Assembly: GCF_018860915.1 (NCBI RefSeq)
Contig: NZ_JAHKQD010000028.1
Span: 29,652 to 93,651 of the forward strand
Reading direction: 5' to 3'
Source of the DNA: Colwellia sp. C2M11
Lineage (GTDB): Bacteria; Pseudomonadota; Gammaproteobacteria; Enterobacterales; Alteromonadaceae
Length of the DNA stretch: 64,000 nucleotides
Under the pieces are notes generated by a model, which worked only from the letters and a program-made list of their open reading frames with translations, was not told the DNA's origin and did no database searches. Position numbers and translations under genes: made by a program. Position 1 is the first letter of the stretch. Every line of letters starts with the position of its first letter. Shown in pieces: positions 19,179-27,797 of the stretch.

Positions 19179-20594
19179 ATGAGTAAACATACGAGTTCTG
19201 AAGTATTAGCTGAATCAGACACTAAACACTCGCTTGTCGCACCTGGGATGTTAATTCCATTTTTAATGATTACTGCTTTATTTCCGCTTTGGGGATTTGC
19301 AAATGATGTTACGAACCCTTTAGTTAAAGCGTTTAAAGACATTTTTCTCATATCAAACACGCAAAGCAGTATGGTGCAATTTGCCTTCTATTTAGGTTAT
19401 GGGATTATGGCTATTCCTGCGGCTATTTTTATCCGCAACTACTCGTATAAAGCTGGAATTCTATTGGGGCTTGTACTATATGCTGCAGGGGCAATATTGT
19501 TTATTCCTGCGAGTATGTATATGGAGTTTAACTTTTTTCTCGCAGCGCTTTGTATTTTAACTTGTGGCTTGGCCTTACTTGAAACAACAGCAAACCCTTA
19601 TGTGTTATCTATGGGACATCCAGATACGGCAACTAAACGTTTAAATTTAGCACAAGCATTTAATCCTATAGGTTCGTTAACAGGAATGTTTGTTGCTTCG
19701 ACACTAATCCTCAATAAGTTACAAGTTGAAGAGTTTAGAGCAGCAGAGAAAGCCGCTCACCCAGAATATAATGATTTATTGCCATCGGTGGTTGATGGTA
19801 AGTTAACCGAAGCATTAAAGAGTTTTTCAGTTGATGACCCCATTGCTCATCAGGCAATGCAAGCTGCAGATTTGGTAACCGTTAGAGGTCCATACGTGGC
19901 CATTGCCACTATTGTTACCGTATTGTTTTTTATTTTTTTATTTTATAAATTGCCTAATACCATGTCGCATAAGGCGCCGTTAACCTTGCATGAATTAAAA
20001 GCAACCTTTGCGCGTTTATTCAAAAATAAAATATACAGGGAAGGCGTTATTGCTCAAGCTTTTTATGTTGGGTCGCAAATCATGTGTTGGACCTTTATTA
20101 TTCACTATGGCATGACTGTTGTAGGCTTAACGTCATCACAAGCACAAAACTATAACATTATCGCCATGAGTATATTTTTAGTTAGTCGATTTTTGTGTAC
20201 TTTCCTTCTTGGCTATATGAAGGCAGCACAATTATTGATGCTACTTGCCATTGGTGGCAGCAGTTTAATTGTTGGTGTGATTTTCTTAAATGGTTTTGCT
20301 GGTTTATATTGCTTAATTGGTGTTTCCGCGTGTATGTCGTTAATGTTTCCTACTATTTATGGTCTTGCGCTACAAAATATGGGCGATGATGCAAGCCTAG
20401 CTTCTGCCGGTTTAGTGATGGCGATAGTTGGTGGGGCGCTAATGCCACCGTTACAGGCGTCTTTGATTGATGCTGAGCCTTTGATTCAATCTATTCCATC
20501 AGTTCAAACTTCATTCATTATGCCTCTGATATGTTTTGTTGTTATCGCTATATTTGGCTATAGAGCCTATTTCATTCATCAACCTAGGAGGTAA
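19179..20594 (+). CDS. fucP: L-fucose:H+ symporter FucP (MFS)
   Basis: 471 residues from ATG 19179, preceded by GAAGGA; an in-frame TTG at 19164 overlaps the ribosome-binding site and is unlikely. Twelve membrane segments are expected. The N-terminal PLWGFANDVTNPLVKAF and AFYLGYG motifs are typical of the FucP/FHS family of the major facilitator superfamily, as is the ETTANPYVLSMG motif of helix 4. It brings free L-fucose liberated in the periplasm across the inner membrane with protons. It is followed after only 8 bp by the mutarotase gene, so the two are co-translated. This gene is the strongest single pointer to fucose as the substrate of the locus. Confidence 0.9.
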   Translation: MSKHTSSEVLAESDTKHSLVAPGMLIPFLMITALFPLWGFANDVTNPLVKAFKDIFLISNTQSSMVQFAFYLGYGIMAIPAAIFIRNYSYKAGILLGLVLYAAGAILFIPASMYMEFNFFLAALCILTCGLALLETTANPYVLSMGHPDTATKRLNLAQAFNPIGSLTGMFVASTLILNKLQVEEFRAAEKAAHPEYNDLLPSVVDGKLTEALKSFSVDDPIAHQAMQAADLVTVRGPYVAIATIVTVLFFIFLFYKLPNTMSHKAPLTLHELKATFARLFKNKIYREGVIAQAFYVGSQIMCWTFIIHYGMTVVGLTSSQAQNYNIIAMSIFLVSRFLCTFLLGYMKAAQLLMLLAIGGSSLIVGVIFLNGFAGLYCLIGVSACMSLMFPTIYGLALQNMGDDASLASAGLVMAIVGGALMPPLQASLIDAEPLIQSIPSVQTSFIMPLICFVVIAIFGYRAYFIHQPRR

Positions 20595-20602
20595 AACCAC
20601 CG

Positions 20603-20950
20603 ATGAATAAACAATATTGTTTAACATTAGAGCTTCAAGATGATGATGAACTTATTAAGTTGTATGAGGTTTATCATCAAGCAGGTAATGTATGGCCTGG
20701 AGTTATTAAAAGCATAAGAGATTCTGGCATTAAGCACATGGCTATTTATCGGCAGGGTACTCAGCTTATGATGATATTAGATGTTGATGAGACTTTTAGC
20801 TTCGAACAAAAATCACTGAGTGATTTGGGTAATGAGCGAGTTCAAGAATGGGAGTTACTCATGGAGAAATTTCAGAAAATTGAGCAAGGTAACTCTACTA
20901 AAAGTAAGTGGAAACTTGTAAATAGAATTTTTTATTTGGATGAACATTAG
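20603..20950 (+). CDS. RhaM-type sugar mutarotase, probable L-fucose mutarotase
   Basis: The protein has 115 residues and matches the RhaM (L-rhamnose mutarotase) family: an N-terminal LTLELQDD strand, a YHQAGNVWPGV helix region (HQ..VWP motif), an IKHMAIYRQG strand and a late VQEWELLMEKFQ helix. The family interconverts alpha and beta pyranose forms so that the dehydrogenase gets its preferred anomer. It is not a FucU homologue, but RhaM-like proteins occur in fucose loci (for example in Campylobacter). It lies 8 bp after fucP. Confidence 0.87.
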   Translation: MNKQYCLTLELQDDDELIKLYEVYHQAGNVWPGVIKSIRDSGIKHMAIYRQGTQLMMILDVDETFSFEQKSLSDLGNERVQEWELLMEKFQKIEQGNSTKSKWKLVNRIFYLDEH

Positions 20951-20984
20951 TTTTTACTTTACGTGATTTGAATAACAAATTTCA

Positions 20985-20999
20985 TTTCATATATACAAA
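20985..20999 (+). promoter_or_regulatory. Candidate fucose-regulator operator upstream of the IclR gene
   Basis: TTTCATATATACAAA differs at one base from the site at 12162-12176 (read on the minus strand). It is 82 bp before the regulator start, suggesting autoregulation. Confidence 0.45.
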
Positions 21000-21080
21000 T
21001 TTTTTTATTGATTGATTATGAGTTATAATTACAATTAATACAGTTAAGCTACTCAACTACCTTGTTGAAATGGAAGTCAA

Positions 21081-21872
21081 ATGACTGAAAAAAATACCAC
21101 TAAAGAAACTGGCTCACGCAAGAAACATTATTCAGCTCCGGCACTTGAAAAAGGCTTAGATCTATTAGAATTACTTTCTTATGAAGTTGATGGTCTTAAT
21201 ATCGCAGAAATTACTCGCAGACTCGATAAATCAGTAGGCGAATTATTCAGGATGTTAGCGGTATTAGAGCAACGCGGTTTTATTGAAATGCCAATGGGGA
21301 GTGACAGGTATAGATTAACATTAAAAATGTTTAGCTTATCTAATCGCTTTCCTCCAATAAAAAGATTAACGTCTTTAGCTAACCCATTAATGCAAAGTCT
21401 TTCATATACAATTGAACAGTCTTGTCATTTAGTTATTTATTATGAGGGTAAAGGGCATGTTATTGTTCAACAAGACTCTCCATCTACTCGTATTTTTAGT
21501 GTTAGGTTAGGAGCTGAGGCGCCTTTAATGAATACCTGTTCAGGTCATTTGCTACTTGCATTTTCTAGTCCTGAAAGAAGAGAGTTGATGCTAAAGAGAA
21601 TACCTAAAAGTCATCCTAAGCCGAATAAAAAAGCATTAAACAATATAGTGACAAAAATAGCAGAGCAGGGTTTTGAAAAAATTATCAGTGCACAAGCTCA
21701 AGGTGTTGAAGATATTGGTTATCCTGTTTTTGATGATACAGGTCAAATAGCTGCTGCACTAGTAGTACCTTTTATTGGTTTTCTTGATGGTTCACGTTTA
21801 GTTAGTTCAGATTCAGCTCATGAAAAAATTAAAGCTACTGCGGAAGATATGTCGCGATTGTTAGGTTATTAA
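21081..21872 (+). CDS. IclR family transcriptional regulator of the fucose locus
   Basis: The protein has 263 residues. An N-terminal winged helix-turn-helix (about residues 17-80: APALEKGLDLLELLSYEVDG, LNIAEITRRLDKS) is followed by an IclR effector-binding domain (about 95-260, with the CSGHLLLAFSSPER and QAQGVEDIGYPVFDD segments). IclR proteins usually repress catabolic genes until a sugar or sugar acid binds. It closes the plus arm of the fucose locus, 130 bp after the mutarotase, with a candidate operator in that gap. The C. jejuni fucose locus is also flanked by an IclR regulator. The ligand (fucose, fuconate or a keto-deoxy intermediate) is unknown. Confidence 0.9.
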   Translation: MTEKNTTKETGSRKKHYSAPALEKGLDLLELLSYEVDGLNIAEITRRLDKSVGELFRMLAVLEQRGFIEMPMGSDRYRLTLKMFSLSNRFPPIKRLTSLANPLMQSLSYTIEQSCHLVIYYEGKGHVIVQQDSPSTRIFSVRLGAEAPLMNTCSGHLLLAFSSPERRELMLKRIPKSHPKPNKKALNNIVTKIAEQGFEKIISAQAQGVEDIGYPVFDDTGQIAAALVVPFIGFLDGSRLVSSDSAHEKIKATAEDMSRLLGY

Positions 21873-22111
21873 GCGGTATTTATCATTTTGAGTATTTAGT
21901 TATTAAATTTTATTTTAGTATCTTTTTGCTTAAGCTGATAAAAAGTAGATAACTAATAGTACTCATGTGTGAACTTCAATTTTATAACGGAGATAGCTAT
22001 TTGCTTGAGTAAAGTTTTGTAAATTACCTGAAAACAACTGCATAGCTTTGTATAGTCACCCAAGTTAAAGAATATGAAATCATTATATTCTTGCAATATT
22101 GGGTGTTTACT

Positions 22112-24496
22112 ATGAAAAAAACCATCATTACAGGACTTCTATCGGGGTTTGCGATATTTCTATCCGCTTTTATTTTTTTACCAACTGTTAATGCTGCTGA
22201 GCAACTTACCGCGACCATTATTGGCTCAGGTTCGCCGATTTATAATGAAAGCCGTGCAAGTGCTAGTACGTTAATTTCAGCAGGTGATACCCATATTTTA
22301 GTCGATATGGGAAACGGCACACAGGCTAATTTGAATAAATTAGGTTTTGATGTCCGTAACCTTTCTGCATTAATGTTCACTCATCATCATCTTGATCATA
22401 ATGAAGAATTTGTACCTATGTTCATCCGTTTGTTATTAGGGCGAGGTGATTTCAACATTGTGGGGCCGCCTAATACTGTTACGCTTACCGAGTCAAATTT
22501 AAACTTTTATGAAGAGGATATCTCATACCGCTTAGGTAAAACTAATCGAAAAATTTCAGAGCGTGTGAAAGCCTTTGAAGTGAATGATTTAACCGGTGGG
22601 GAATCCTTTAAGATTGGCGATATTCTTGTTACTACGTTGAAGGTACCACATACTATTTATACCCTTGCTTATCGTTTTGACTATCAAGATCAAGCGGTTG
22701 TTATTACGGGAGATCTTACTTATTCTGACGAGTTACCAACACTAGCCAAAAATGCCGATTTTATGATTATAGATTCAGGCGGTATGGTAATGAAAGATGG
22801 ACGTCGTAATACGAATAAAGGCAATAAAGTTAATAAAAATGGTAGTCAAAGTCTTCGTGGTAAAGGGAAACAGTCAACAGAGCGTGCCCATCTTAATTTA
22901 GCCGACTCAAGTAGTATGGCAGAGCAAGCGAATGTTAAAAATTTAGTGTATACCCATTTTAATGCTACTACGGTTGATACGGTTGCCAGTTTAAAAGAAA
23001 TTCAAAAGAATTACCGTGGTAATGTAATTTTTGGTGAAGACTTAATGGTTATACAAGCAGGCATTGTTTCGGTGCCAACTGCACCGTTAATATCAACTTC
23101 TAATTTGCCTAAAGTAGATAGCAGCTACGCTATTGTTGATACTGGGCAACGAATTGCTTATAGCAATAATGATATTATTTCATTACCGGCGGATAATGAT
23201 AAGTTTTTCGGGCAAGATTCAAGTTATATCATTAATGCACCGTCTTATACTGACAATAATGACGGCACTATAACCGATAATGTTACAAGCTTAGTATGGC
23301 AAAAAGATATGGGACAGAAACTATCTTTTGAGGAAGCGTTAACAAAAGTTAATGAAGTGAAATTAGGTGGCTATAGCGACTGGCGCATACCTACAATTAA
23401 AGAGCTTTATTCGTTAATTCAATTTTCAGGCAGTGTGAAAGGCGAAAAAGCGCTTTATCCTTTTATAGACACAAGATTCTTTACTCAACCTATTGGTGAT
23501 ACAAGTTCGGGCGAACGTGAGATAGACGCGCAAACCTGGTCGAGTACTGAGTATGTTGCTAAAACAATGAAAAATGATGATACGGTTTTTGGTGTTAATT
23601 TTGTTGATGGCCGTATTAAAGGTTATCCAAAGTATAATCCACGTAGCAAAGCAGCTAATAAAATGTACTTTAGGTTTGTACGAGCTAATACTGATTACGG
23701 CAAAAACAGTTTTGTTGATAATAATGATGGTACGGTATCAGACACTGCAACAACACTAATGTGGCAACAAGCGGATAGTACGCAAGGACTAAACTGGCAA
23801 GAGGCACTGGAATATGCACAGCAATCGACGTTAGCTGGTTACAATGATTGGCGTTTACCTAATGCGAAAGAGCTACAAAGTATTGTTGATTACACACGTT
23901 CACCAGAAACCTCAAATTCAGCAGCGATAGACCCTATATTTAAGGCTTCATCAATTAAAAATGAAGGTGGTGAGCTAGATTATCCGTACTATTGGAGTTC
24001 AACGACTCACCTTGATGGCCCTGTACCAGAATCAGGTGCTGTTTACGTTGCTTTTGGTAAAGCTTTAGGTGAAATGCAAGGTAAAACAATGGACGTTCAT
24101 GGTGCGGGGTCGCAGCGTAGTGATCCGAAAACGGGCGAGCCAATGTCTAGAGGTCCACAAGGTGACATGATTCGCGTTGAAAACTATGTACGTTTAGTGC
24201 GTGGTGGCGAAGTTAGTATTGCAACAGGGGAATTATTAGAAGTAAAAAGTGAATATAACAATCCTAGTTCATTACAAAGCAGTTCATCACTAAGCAATTC
24301 TATATCGAAAAACACAGAAAAATCGCTAAATAGTAGCAATAAATTCATTAATCGCTTTGATAAAAATAATGATGATAAGGTTGAATTGTCAGAGTTTAAG
24401 GCGGGTGAACAACGCTTTAAGCATTTTGATAAAAATAACGATGGTTTCATCAGCGCAGATGAAGCACCAACCGGACCACCGAAAGGTGATCATTAA
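22112..24496 (+). CDS. Exported metallo-beta-lactamase fold protein fused to two DUF1566 (Lcl C-terminal) domains and EF-hands
   Basis: 794 residues from ATG 22112; a TTG at 22091 is less likely because the signal peptide starts at MKKTIITG. After cleavage near VNAAEQ there is an RNase Z/arylsulfatase-type metallo-beta-lactamase domain (about 30-320) with HHHLDH, VVITGDLTYSD and the late YTHFNA histidine. Two DUF1566 modules follow (about 385-535 and 540-710), each with a DNNDGT calcium-loop-like start, SLVWQ/TLMWQQ, a GGYSDWRIPTIKEL-like core and a YWSSTTH/TWSSTEY end. The C-terminus has a Ser/Asn-rich linker and two EF-hand loops (DKNNDDKVELSE, DKNNDGFISADE). It is probably a calcium-binding periplasmic or secreted hydrolase. 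Substrate unknown. Confidence 0.85.
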   Translation: MKKTIITGLLSGFAIFLSAFIFLPTVNAAEQLTATIIGSGSPIYNESRASASTLISAGDTHILVDMGNGTQANLNKLGFDVRNLSALMFTHHHLDHNEEFVPMFIRLLLGRGDFNIVGPPNTVTLTESNLNFYEEDISYRLGKTNRKISERVKAFEVNDLTGGESFKIGDILVTTLKVPHTIYTLAYRFDYQDQAVVITGDLTYSDELPTLAKNADFMIIDSGGMVMKDGRRNTNKGNKVNKNGSQSLRGKGKQSTERAHLNLADSSSMAEQANVKNLVYTHFNATTVDTVASLKEIQKNYRGNVIFGEDLMVIQAGIVSVPTAPLISTSNLPKVDSSYAIVDTGQRIAYSNNDIISLPADNDKFFGQDSSYIINAPSYTDNNDGTITDNVTSLVWQKDMGQKLSFEEALTKVNEVKLGGYSDWRIPTIKELYSLIQFSGSVKGEKALYPFIDTRFFTQPIGDTSSGEREIDAQTWSSTEYVAKTMKNDDTVFGVNFVDGRIKGYPKYNPRSKAANKMYFRFVRANTDYGKNSFVDNNDGTVSDTATTLMWQQADSTQGLNWQEALEYAQQSTLAGYNDWRLPNAKELQSIVDYTRSPETSNSAAIDPIFKASSIKNEGGELDYPYYWSSTTHLDGPVPESGAVYVAFGKALGEMQGKTMDVHGAGSQRSDPKTGEPMSRGPQGDMIRVENYVRLVRGGEVSIATGELLEVKSEYNNPSSLQSSSSLSNSISKNTEKSLNSSNKFINRFDKNNDDKVELSEFKAGEQRFKHFDKNNDGFISADEAPTGPPKGDH

Positions 24497-24629
24497 AATA
24501 TTATTGATTTATTTACTAATTACGGCGGTTTCTATGCTACCTTTTACTGATAATGTTGGGGATAACAAAGATGATAACCGTGTCTATGCAGCAATTTCAG
24601 TCATCTTTTGTGGCTGTATTGCAAGGTGA
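24486..24629 (+). CDS. Possible small membrane protein overlapping the end of the MBL/DUF1566 gene
   Basis: A GTG at 24486, inside the last codons of the preceding gene, opens a 47-codon frame (MIIKILLIYLLITAVSMLPF, then a charged DNVGDNKDDNR loop and VYAAISVIFCGCIAR). It would form two short membrane segments around an acidic loop. AAAGG lies just before it. Overlapping starts suggest translational coupling, but there is no independent support. Confidence 0.3.
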   Translation: MIIKILLIYLLITAVSMLPFTDNVGDNKDDNRVYAAISVIFCGCIAR

Positions 24630-24769
24630 ATTATCCTAGTTTGCAAAGTTTAGGCTAGTACCTTAAAGCCCTAACTAATAAAATTAATAAGCATAAAGAC
24701 GTTTCATCACAGGTTGAAATATAGTTATGCTTTTTACCTATTGTTAGCGTTATTAGGAGTTTTAATAAA

Positions 24770-25063
24770 ATGTATTCAGCAGAGCTATCAATTTTATTCT
24801 TAAATTTAATTATTATTTTACTTGCGTACTTCTCTATCTATCCAAAATTAGCAGGCAACAGCTTTAATAGAATTTCTTTTTATGACATTTTCACATCTGG
24901 CTTTGCTTTGTGCGTTGTTGGATTTAATTACTGGGAAAGTGGGCATCAATTCAACTTGTTATTTTATCCAGTAAACTGGTTTTGGTTTACGCTGTTAACT
25001 TATGCGGCAATAGAAATACCAATTATGCTTTTGTACTTTAAAAAATATAACGTTAAGCTATGA
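24770..25063 (+). CDS. Small hypothetical membrane protein
   Basis: The protein has 97 residues with three hydrophobic segments (about 7-25, 37-52, 63-85). I do not recognise the family. ATG 24770 has TAGGAG nine bases upstream (24753-24760). It is followed after 89 bp by another membrane-protein gene on the same strand. The aromatic-rich YWESGHQFNLLFYPVNWFWF stretch is its most distinctive part. Confidence 0.65.
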   Translation: MYSAELSILFLNLIIILLAYFSIYPKLAGNSFNRISFYDIFTSGFALCVVGFNYWESGHQFNLLFYPVNWFWFTLLTYAAIEIPIMLLYFKKYNVKL

Positions 25064-25152
25064 ATAACGCTAAAACAAAACATACAGTAATGGGTTTTTC
25101 AATAAAATAGTTGATTAGGCTTATGGGAAGTTAATGTAAATAAGGAAATGAA

Positions 25153-25809
25153 ATGGATGTAGATGTATTTAGTAGAACAGAAACGAGTGACAAAATAATA
25201 GGCGCTTCAACTTACAACTTGGTTATTGGTTTGACGCTGATATGGGGTTTTGCCATTAACTGGTTTATGGTGCAAAATATTTCAGTTGAATCTATTAGTA
25301 ATATCAATCCAATAGTTTTTTTTATTGGTTATTTTGCCTCGTGTTTTTTCGGTATTTATTTGTTTCGTAAATCTGACAGTCCATTAGTTAGCTTTATTGG
25401 TTACAATTTTGTGGTTGTTCCTTTTGGGCTAATTATTAATTTAGTCGTTAGTCAATATAACCCCGACATTGTTCTCGAAGCGATAAGAGTTACGGGCATG
25501 GTAACCTTTGTTATGATGTTGTTAGGTTCAATGTATCCTGCGTTTTTTAATAAAATAGCCGGGGGGCTTACTATTGCTCTGTTTTGTGTGATTGTAGTAG
25601 AGCTAATTGAGATATTTATATTTAATACGCATCATGGCATTTTAGATTGGATTGTTGCCGTTATTTTCTGTGGTTATATTGGTTACGATTGGGCAAGAGC
25701 AAATGCGATCCCAAAAACATACGATAACGCGGTTGATAGTGCCGCGGCTTTATATATGGATATTATTAATTTATTTATACGTATACTAAGAATATTGGGC
25801 AGAAAATAG
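25153..25809 (+). CDS. Bax inhibitor-1 (BI-1/YccA-like) family membrane protein
   Basis: The protein has 218 residues with seven predicted membrane helices. The C-terminal YDWARANAIPKTYDNAVDSA and LYMDIINLFIRILRILG segments are the BI-1 family signature (the YD..RA and LY.D..NLF..ILRI elements). The family includes YccA, which modulates FtsH protease, and calcium-leak channels such as BsYetJ. ATG 25153 has AAGGAAATG upstream. The physiological role of this copy is unknown. It differs from the usual YccA in its N-terminus, so it may be a BI-1 paralogue typical of Firmicutes/Bacteroidetes-like types. Confidence 0.82.
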   Translation: MDVDVFSRTETSDKIIGASTYNLVIGLTLIWGFAINWFMVQNISVESISNINPIVFFIGYFASCFFGIYLFRKSDSPLVSFIGYNFVVVPFGLIINLVVSQYNPDIVLEAIRVTGMVTFVMMLLGSMYPAFFNKIAGGLTIALFCVIVVELIEIFIFNTHHGILDWIVAVIFCGYIGYDWARANAIPKTYDNAVDSAAALYMDIINLFIRILRILGRK

Positions 25810-25853
25810 TATTTGAACTAATAATAAATAACGAATTGCTCAATCGAGAGAAT

Positions 25854-26237
25854 ATGGAAAATATATATATGAAATTATTAGCAAATATTTTTGTTTTTTT
25901 TGTGGCAATAAGCCATGTTGGCATTTTAGTTTTAGAAATGTTTTTTTGGAATCACCCTATTGGGCAAAAAATATTTTTGATGACGCCTGAAGTCGCAGAA
26001 TCATCAGCAGTGCTTGCTATGAATCAAGGTCTTTATAATGGTTTTCTTGCCGCGGGCTTGTTTTGGGGGCTGATCATCAGTCGTTTTGATATTAAAGTGT
26101 TCTTTTTATCTTGTGTCATCGTTGCCGGTATATTTGGTGGCCTTACTGCAAAAATGAGCATTATATTTACACAAGGGTTACCAGCATTAATTGCTCTAAT
26201 TTTTGTGATTATCAGTTCCCGTAAAACTGTTCATTAA
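25854..26237 (+). CDS. DUF1304 family membrane protein
   Basis: About 127 residues from ATG 25854; ATG 25869 (MKLLANIF) is equally possible, with GGAAA eight bases before it. Four membrane helices are expected. The motifs HVGILVLEMFFW, LAMNQGLYNGFLAAGLFWG and a glycine-rich third helix are those of DUF1304, a family of small inner-membrane proteins of unknown function. It follows the BI-1 gene by 44 bp and may share its transcript. Confidence 0.8.
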   Translation: MENIYMKLLANIFVFFVAISHVGILVLEMFFWNHPIGQKIFLMTPEVAESSAVLAMNQGLYNGFLAAGLFWGLIISRFDIKVFFLSCVIVAGIFGGLTAKMSIIFTQGLPALIALIFVIISSRKTVH

Positions 26238-26365
26238 TAGTGTGTTAGGCTCGGTGGTGCTTGCAAATAAATCATTCAAGCATCACATTTACAGTCTTTT
26301 CCATTTTAAATTAGCTTTAGTTTTATAATACCTTATTCCATTATTCACCTAAGAAGTAAGCAGAT

Positions 26366-26692
26366 ATGAAAGTACTCACTGTTTTTTTGTTCACTTTGTT
26401 TATATGCTCATGTGCAACAATTAAAACGATTAATCCTTACAATAACCATATTAATATCTCTCATTTTGGCAAGAAAAGTTATTGTAAAGATATACCAAGA
26501 ATTTATAGTGGTATTTCATACAACCTTTGTCTTATGTACGGGGAACCAAGTAACAAAAAAAACATAGGTAGCTCTGTTAATAATGTTCCCTTAGTGTTTA
26601 TTGATACGGTTTTCTCTGCCGTTTCAGATACAGTTGTTTTACCCTATACCATCGTTATGCAGGCTGAAAAGGGCGATATTAAGGTTAATTAA
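26366..26692 (+). CDS. YceK/YidQ family lipoprotein
   Basis: The protein has 108 residues. A lipoprotein signal ends in the lipobox FICSCA (Cys15 or Cys17). The motifs IPRIYSGISYNLC and PLVFIDTVFSAVSDTVVLPYT are characteristic of the YceK/YidQ family, whose members are outer-membrane-directed lipoproteins of unknown function. An AAGAAG motif precedes ATG 26366. It is transcribed with the same orientation as the neighbouring accessory genes. Confidence 0.82.
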   Translation: MKVLTVFLFTLFICSCATIKTINPYNNHINISHFGKKSYCKDIPRIYSGISYNLCLMYGEPSNKKNIGSSVNNVPLVFIDTVFSAVSDTVVLPYTIVMQAEKGDIKVN

Positions 26693-26743
26693 TAAAAACT
26701 TCAGTTTCATTACTAAGTACACAAAGGGCGAGTAACTCATTAT

Positions 26744-27349
26744 ATGTATTGTCGATTTAAATCAATTGTTATCTTAATCTTTTTGTTTATTGTTATTGTT
26801 GGTTGTTCAGAGCAAAATAAAACAATTAAATTAACGCAAGACAGTGTCATTCTTGCTTTTGGTGATAGCCTTACTAAAGGCACAGGGGGGACAGTAAATA
26901 AGAGTTATCCAAATATTTTACAAACAACCTTAGGTATCACGGTAATCAATGAAGGTATACCTGGTGAAACAAGTAGTAAAGGTCTACAGAGGTTAGACAA
27001 AACACTTAAATTAACAACACCAAGCCTTGTTATTTTATGCCATGGTGGAAACGACATTCTTAAAGGTTTATCCAAAGAAAAACTTGAACATAATTTGGCA
27101 CAGATGATTGAGTTGATTCAGTCTTATGGCGCAGAAGTCATGTTAGTTGGTGTGCCCAAACCTTCAATCAATTTATCAACGTTACCCTTATATGAAAGGT
27201 TAGCGAGCCAGTATATGTTGGTGTCTGATCTAAAAAGTTTACCTGATTTACTTAAGCAGCGAAGTATGAAGTCAGATAGTGTCCATTTAAATGACAAAGG
27301 TTATCGTCAATTAGCGTTAAACCTGGCCGCTAAAATTCAAATTATTTAA
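26744..27349 (+). CDS. SGNH/GDSL hydrolase lipoprotein (TesA-like arylesterase)
   Basis: The protein has 201 residues with a lipoprotein signal (IVGCSE, Cys21). The GDSL block I is FGDSLTKGTG with the nucleophilic Ser, block III is GGNDIL, and the catalytic Asp/His pair is in SDSVHLND. This is the TesA/ArsB-type fold: multifunctional esterase, thioesterase or lysophospholipase in the periplasm. TesA itself has a cleaved signal, so a lipid anchor is a difference worth noting. It may belong to the same accessory gene run as the YceK-like gene 51 bp upstream. Confidence 0.87.
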   Translation: MYCRFKSIVILIFLFIVIVGCSEQNKTIKLTQDSVILAFGDSLTKGTGGTVNKSYPNILQTTLGITVINEGIPGETSSKGLQRLDKTLKLTTPSLVILCHGGNDILKGLSKEKLEHNLAQMIELIQSYGAEVMLVGVPKPSINLSTLPLYERLASQYMLVSDLKSLPDLLKQRSMKSDSVHLNDKGYRQLALNLAAKIQII

Positions 27350-27386
27350 TGTAAATAACTAATATCTATCAGGGAGTGCTCAATCA

Positions 27387-27725
27387 ATGAAACTGGTATA
27401 AGTTTTTTTTGAGCAAGCATTTGTATTGTCCTTTGTAGATTTCTGGCCTGAGTATACGGCATTTACCAATCAAGGAATTGATGGTGGTTTTTATCAGTCA
27501 GACTTCACGCTAACAACAGCTAGCGGATCTGCTTTGCTAGTGTTACTAAGCGATAACCTTGAATAATTTCTACGTCTTGTTGAATCAGTGGAAGGGAAAA
27601 TTACTAAACCTATGTTCTCTTTTCCTGGCGGTCTTAGATTTCAACTTACTGACCCCTATGGTAATGAATCACCGGTATGGGCGAAAGCTAGTGAATCGTT
27701 TGAGCCTTGCTTAGCTAATATTTAG
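27387..27725 (+). pseudogene. VOC (glyoxalase/bleomycin-resistance) family pseudogene with two internal stops
   Basis: Read in one frame from ATG 27387, the sequence gives a typical VOC-family protein: VDFWPEYTAFTNQGIDGGFY, then ALLVLLSDNLE, then GKITKPMFSFPGGLRFQLTD and NESPVWAKA. It is interrupted by TAA codons near 27399 and 27564, and the N-terminal strand is eroded. The second stop replaces what should be a Glu codon (GAA to TAA) in the DNLE(E) segment, a single-base change. The frame is otherwise intact over 113 codons, so inactivation looks recent. A sequencing artefact would need two independent errors. Confidence 0.75.
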
Positions 27726-27731
27726 TTATTA

Positions 27732-27765
27732 TCCCACTATATTAATTTTTAACAATATAGTGGGA
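27732..27765. terminator. Inverted repeat, probable bidirectional terminator between the VOC pseudogene and msrA
   Basis: A perfect 12-bp stem (TCCCACTATATT with AATATAGTGGGA) with a 10-base loop. The T-tracts are weak on both sides. It lies between convergent genes. Confidence 0.5.
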
Positions 27766-27797
27766 ATTATATTCTCTAATGCTTTTATATTATATTT

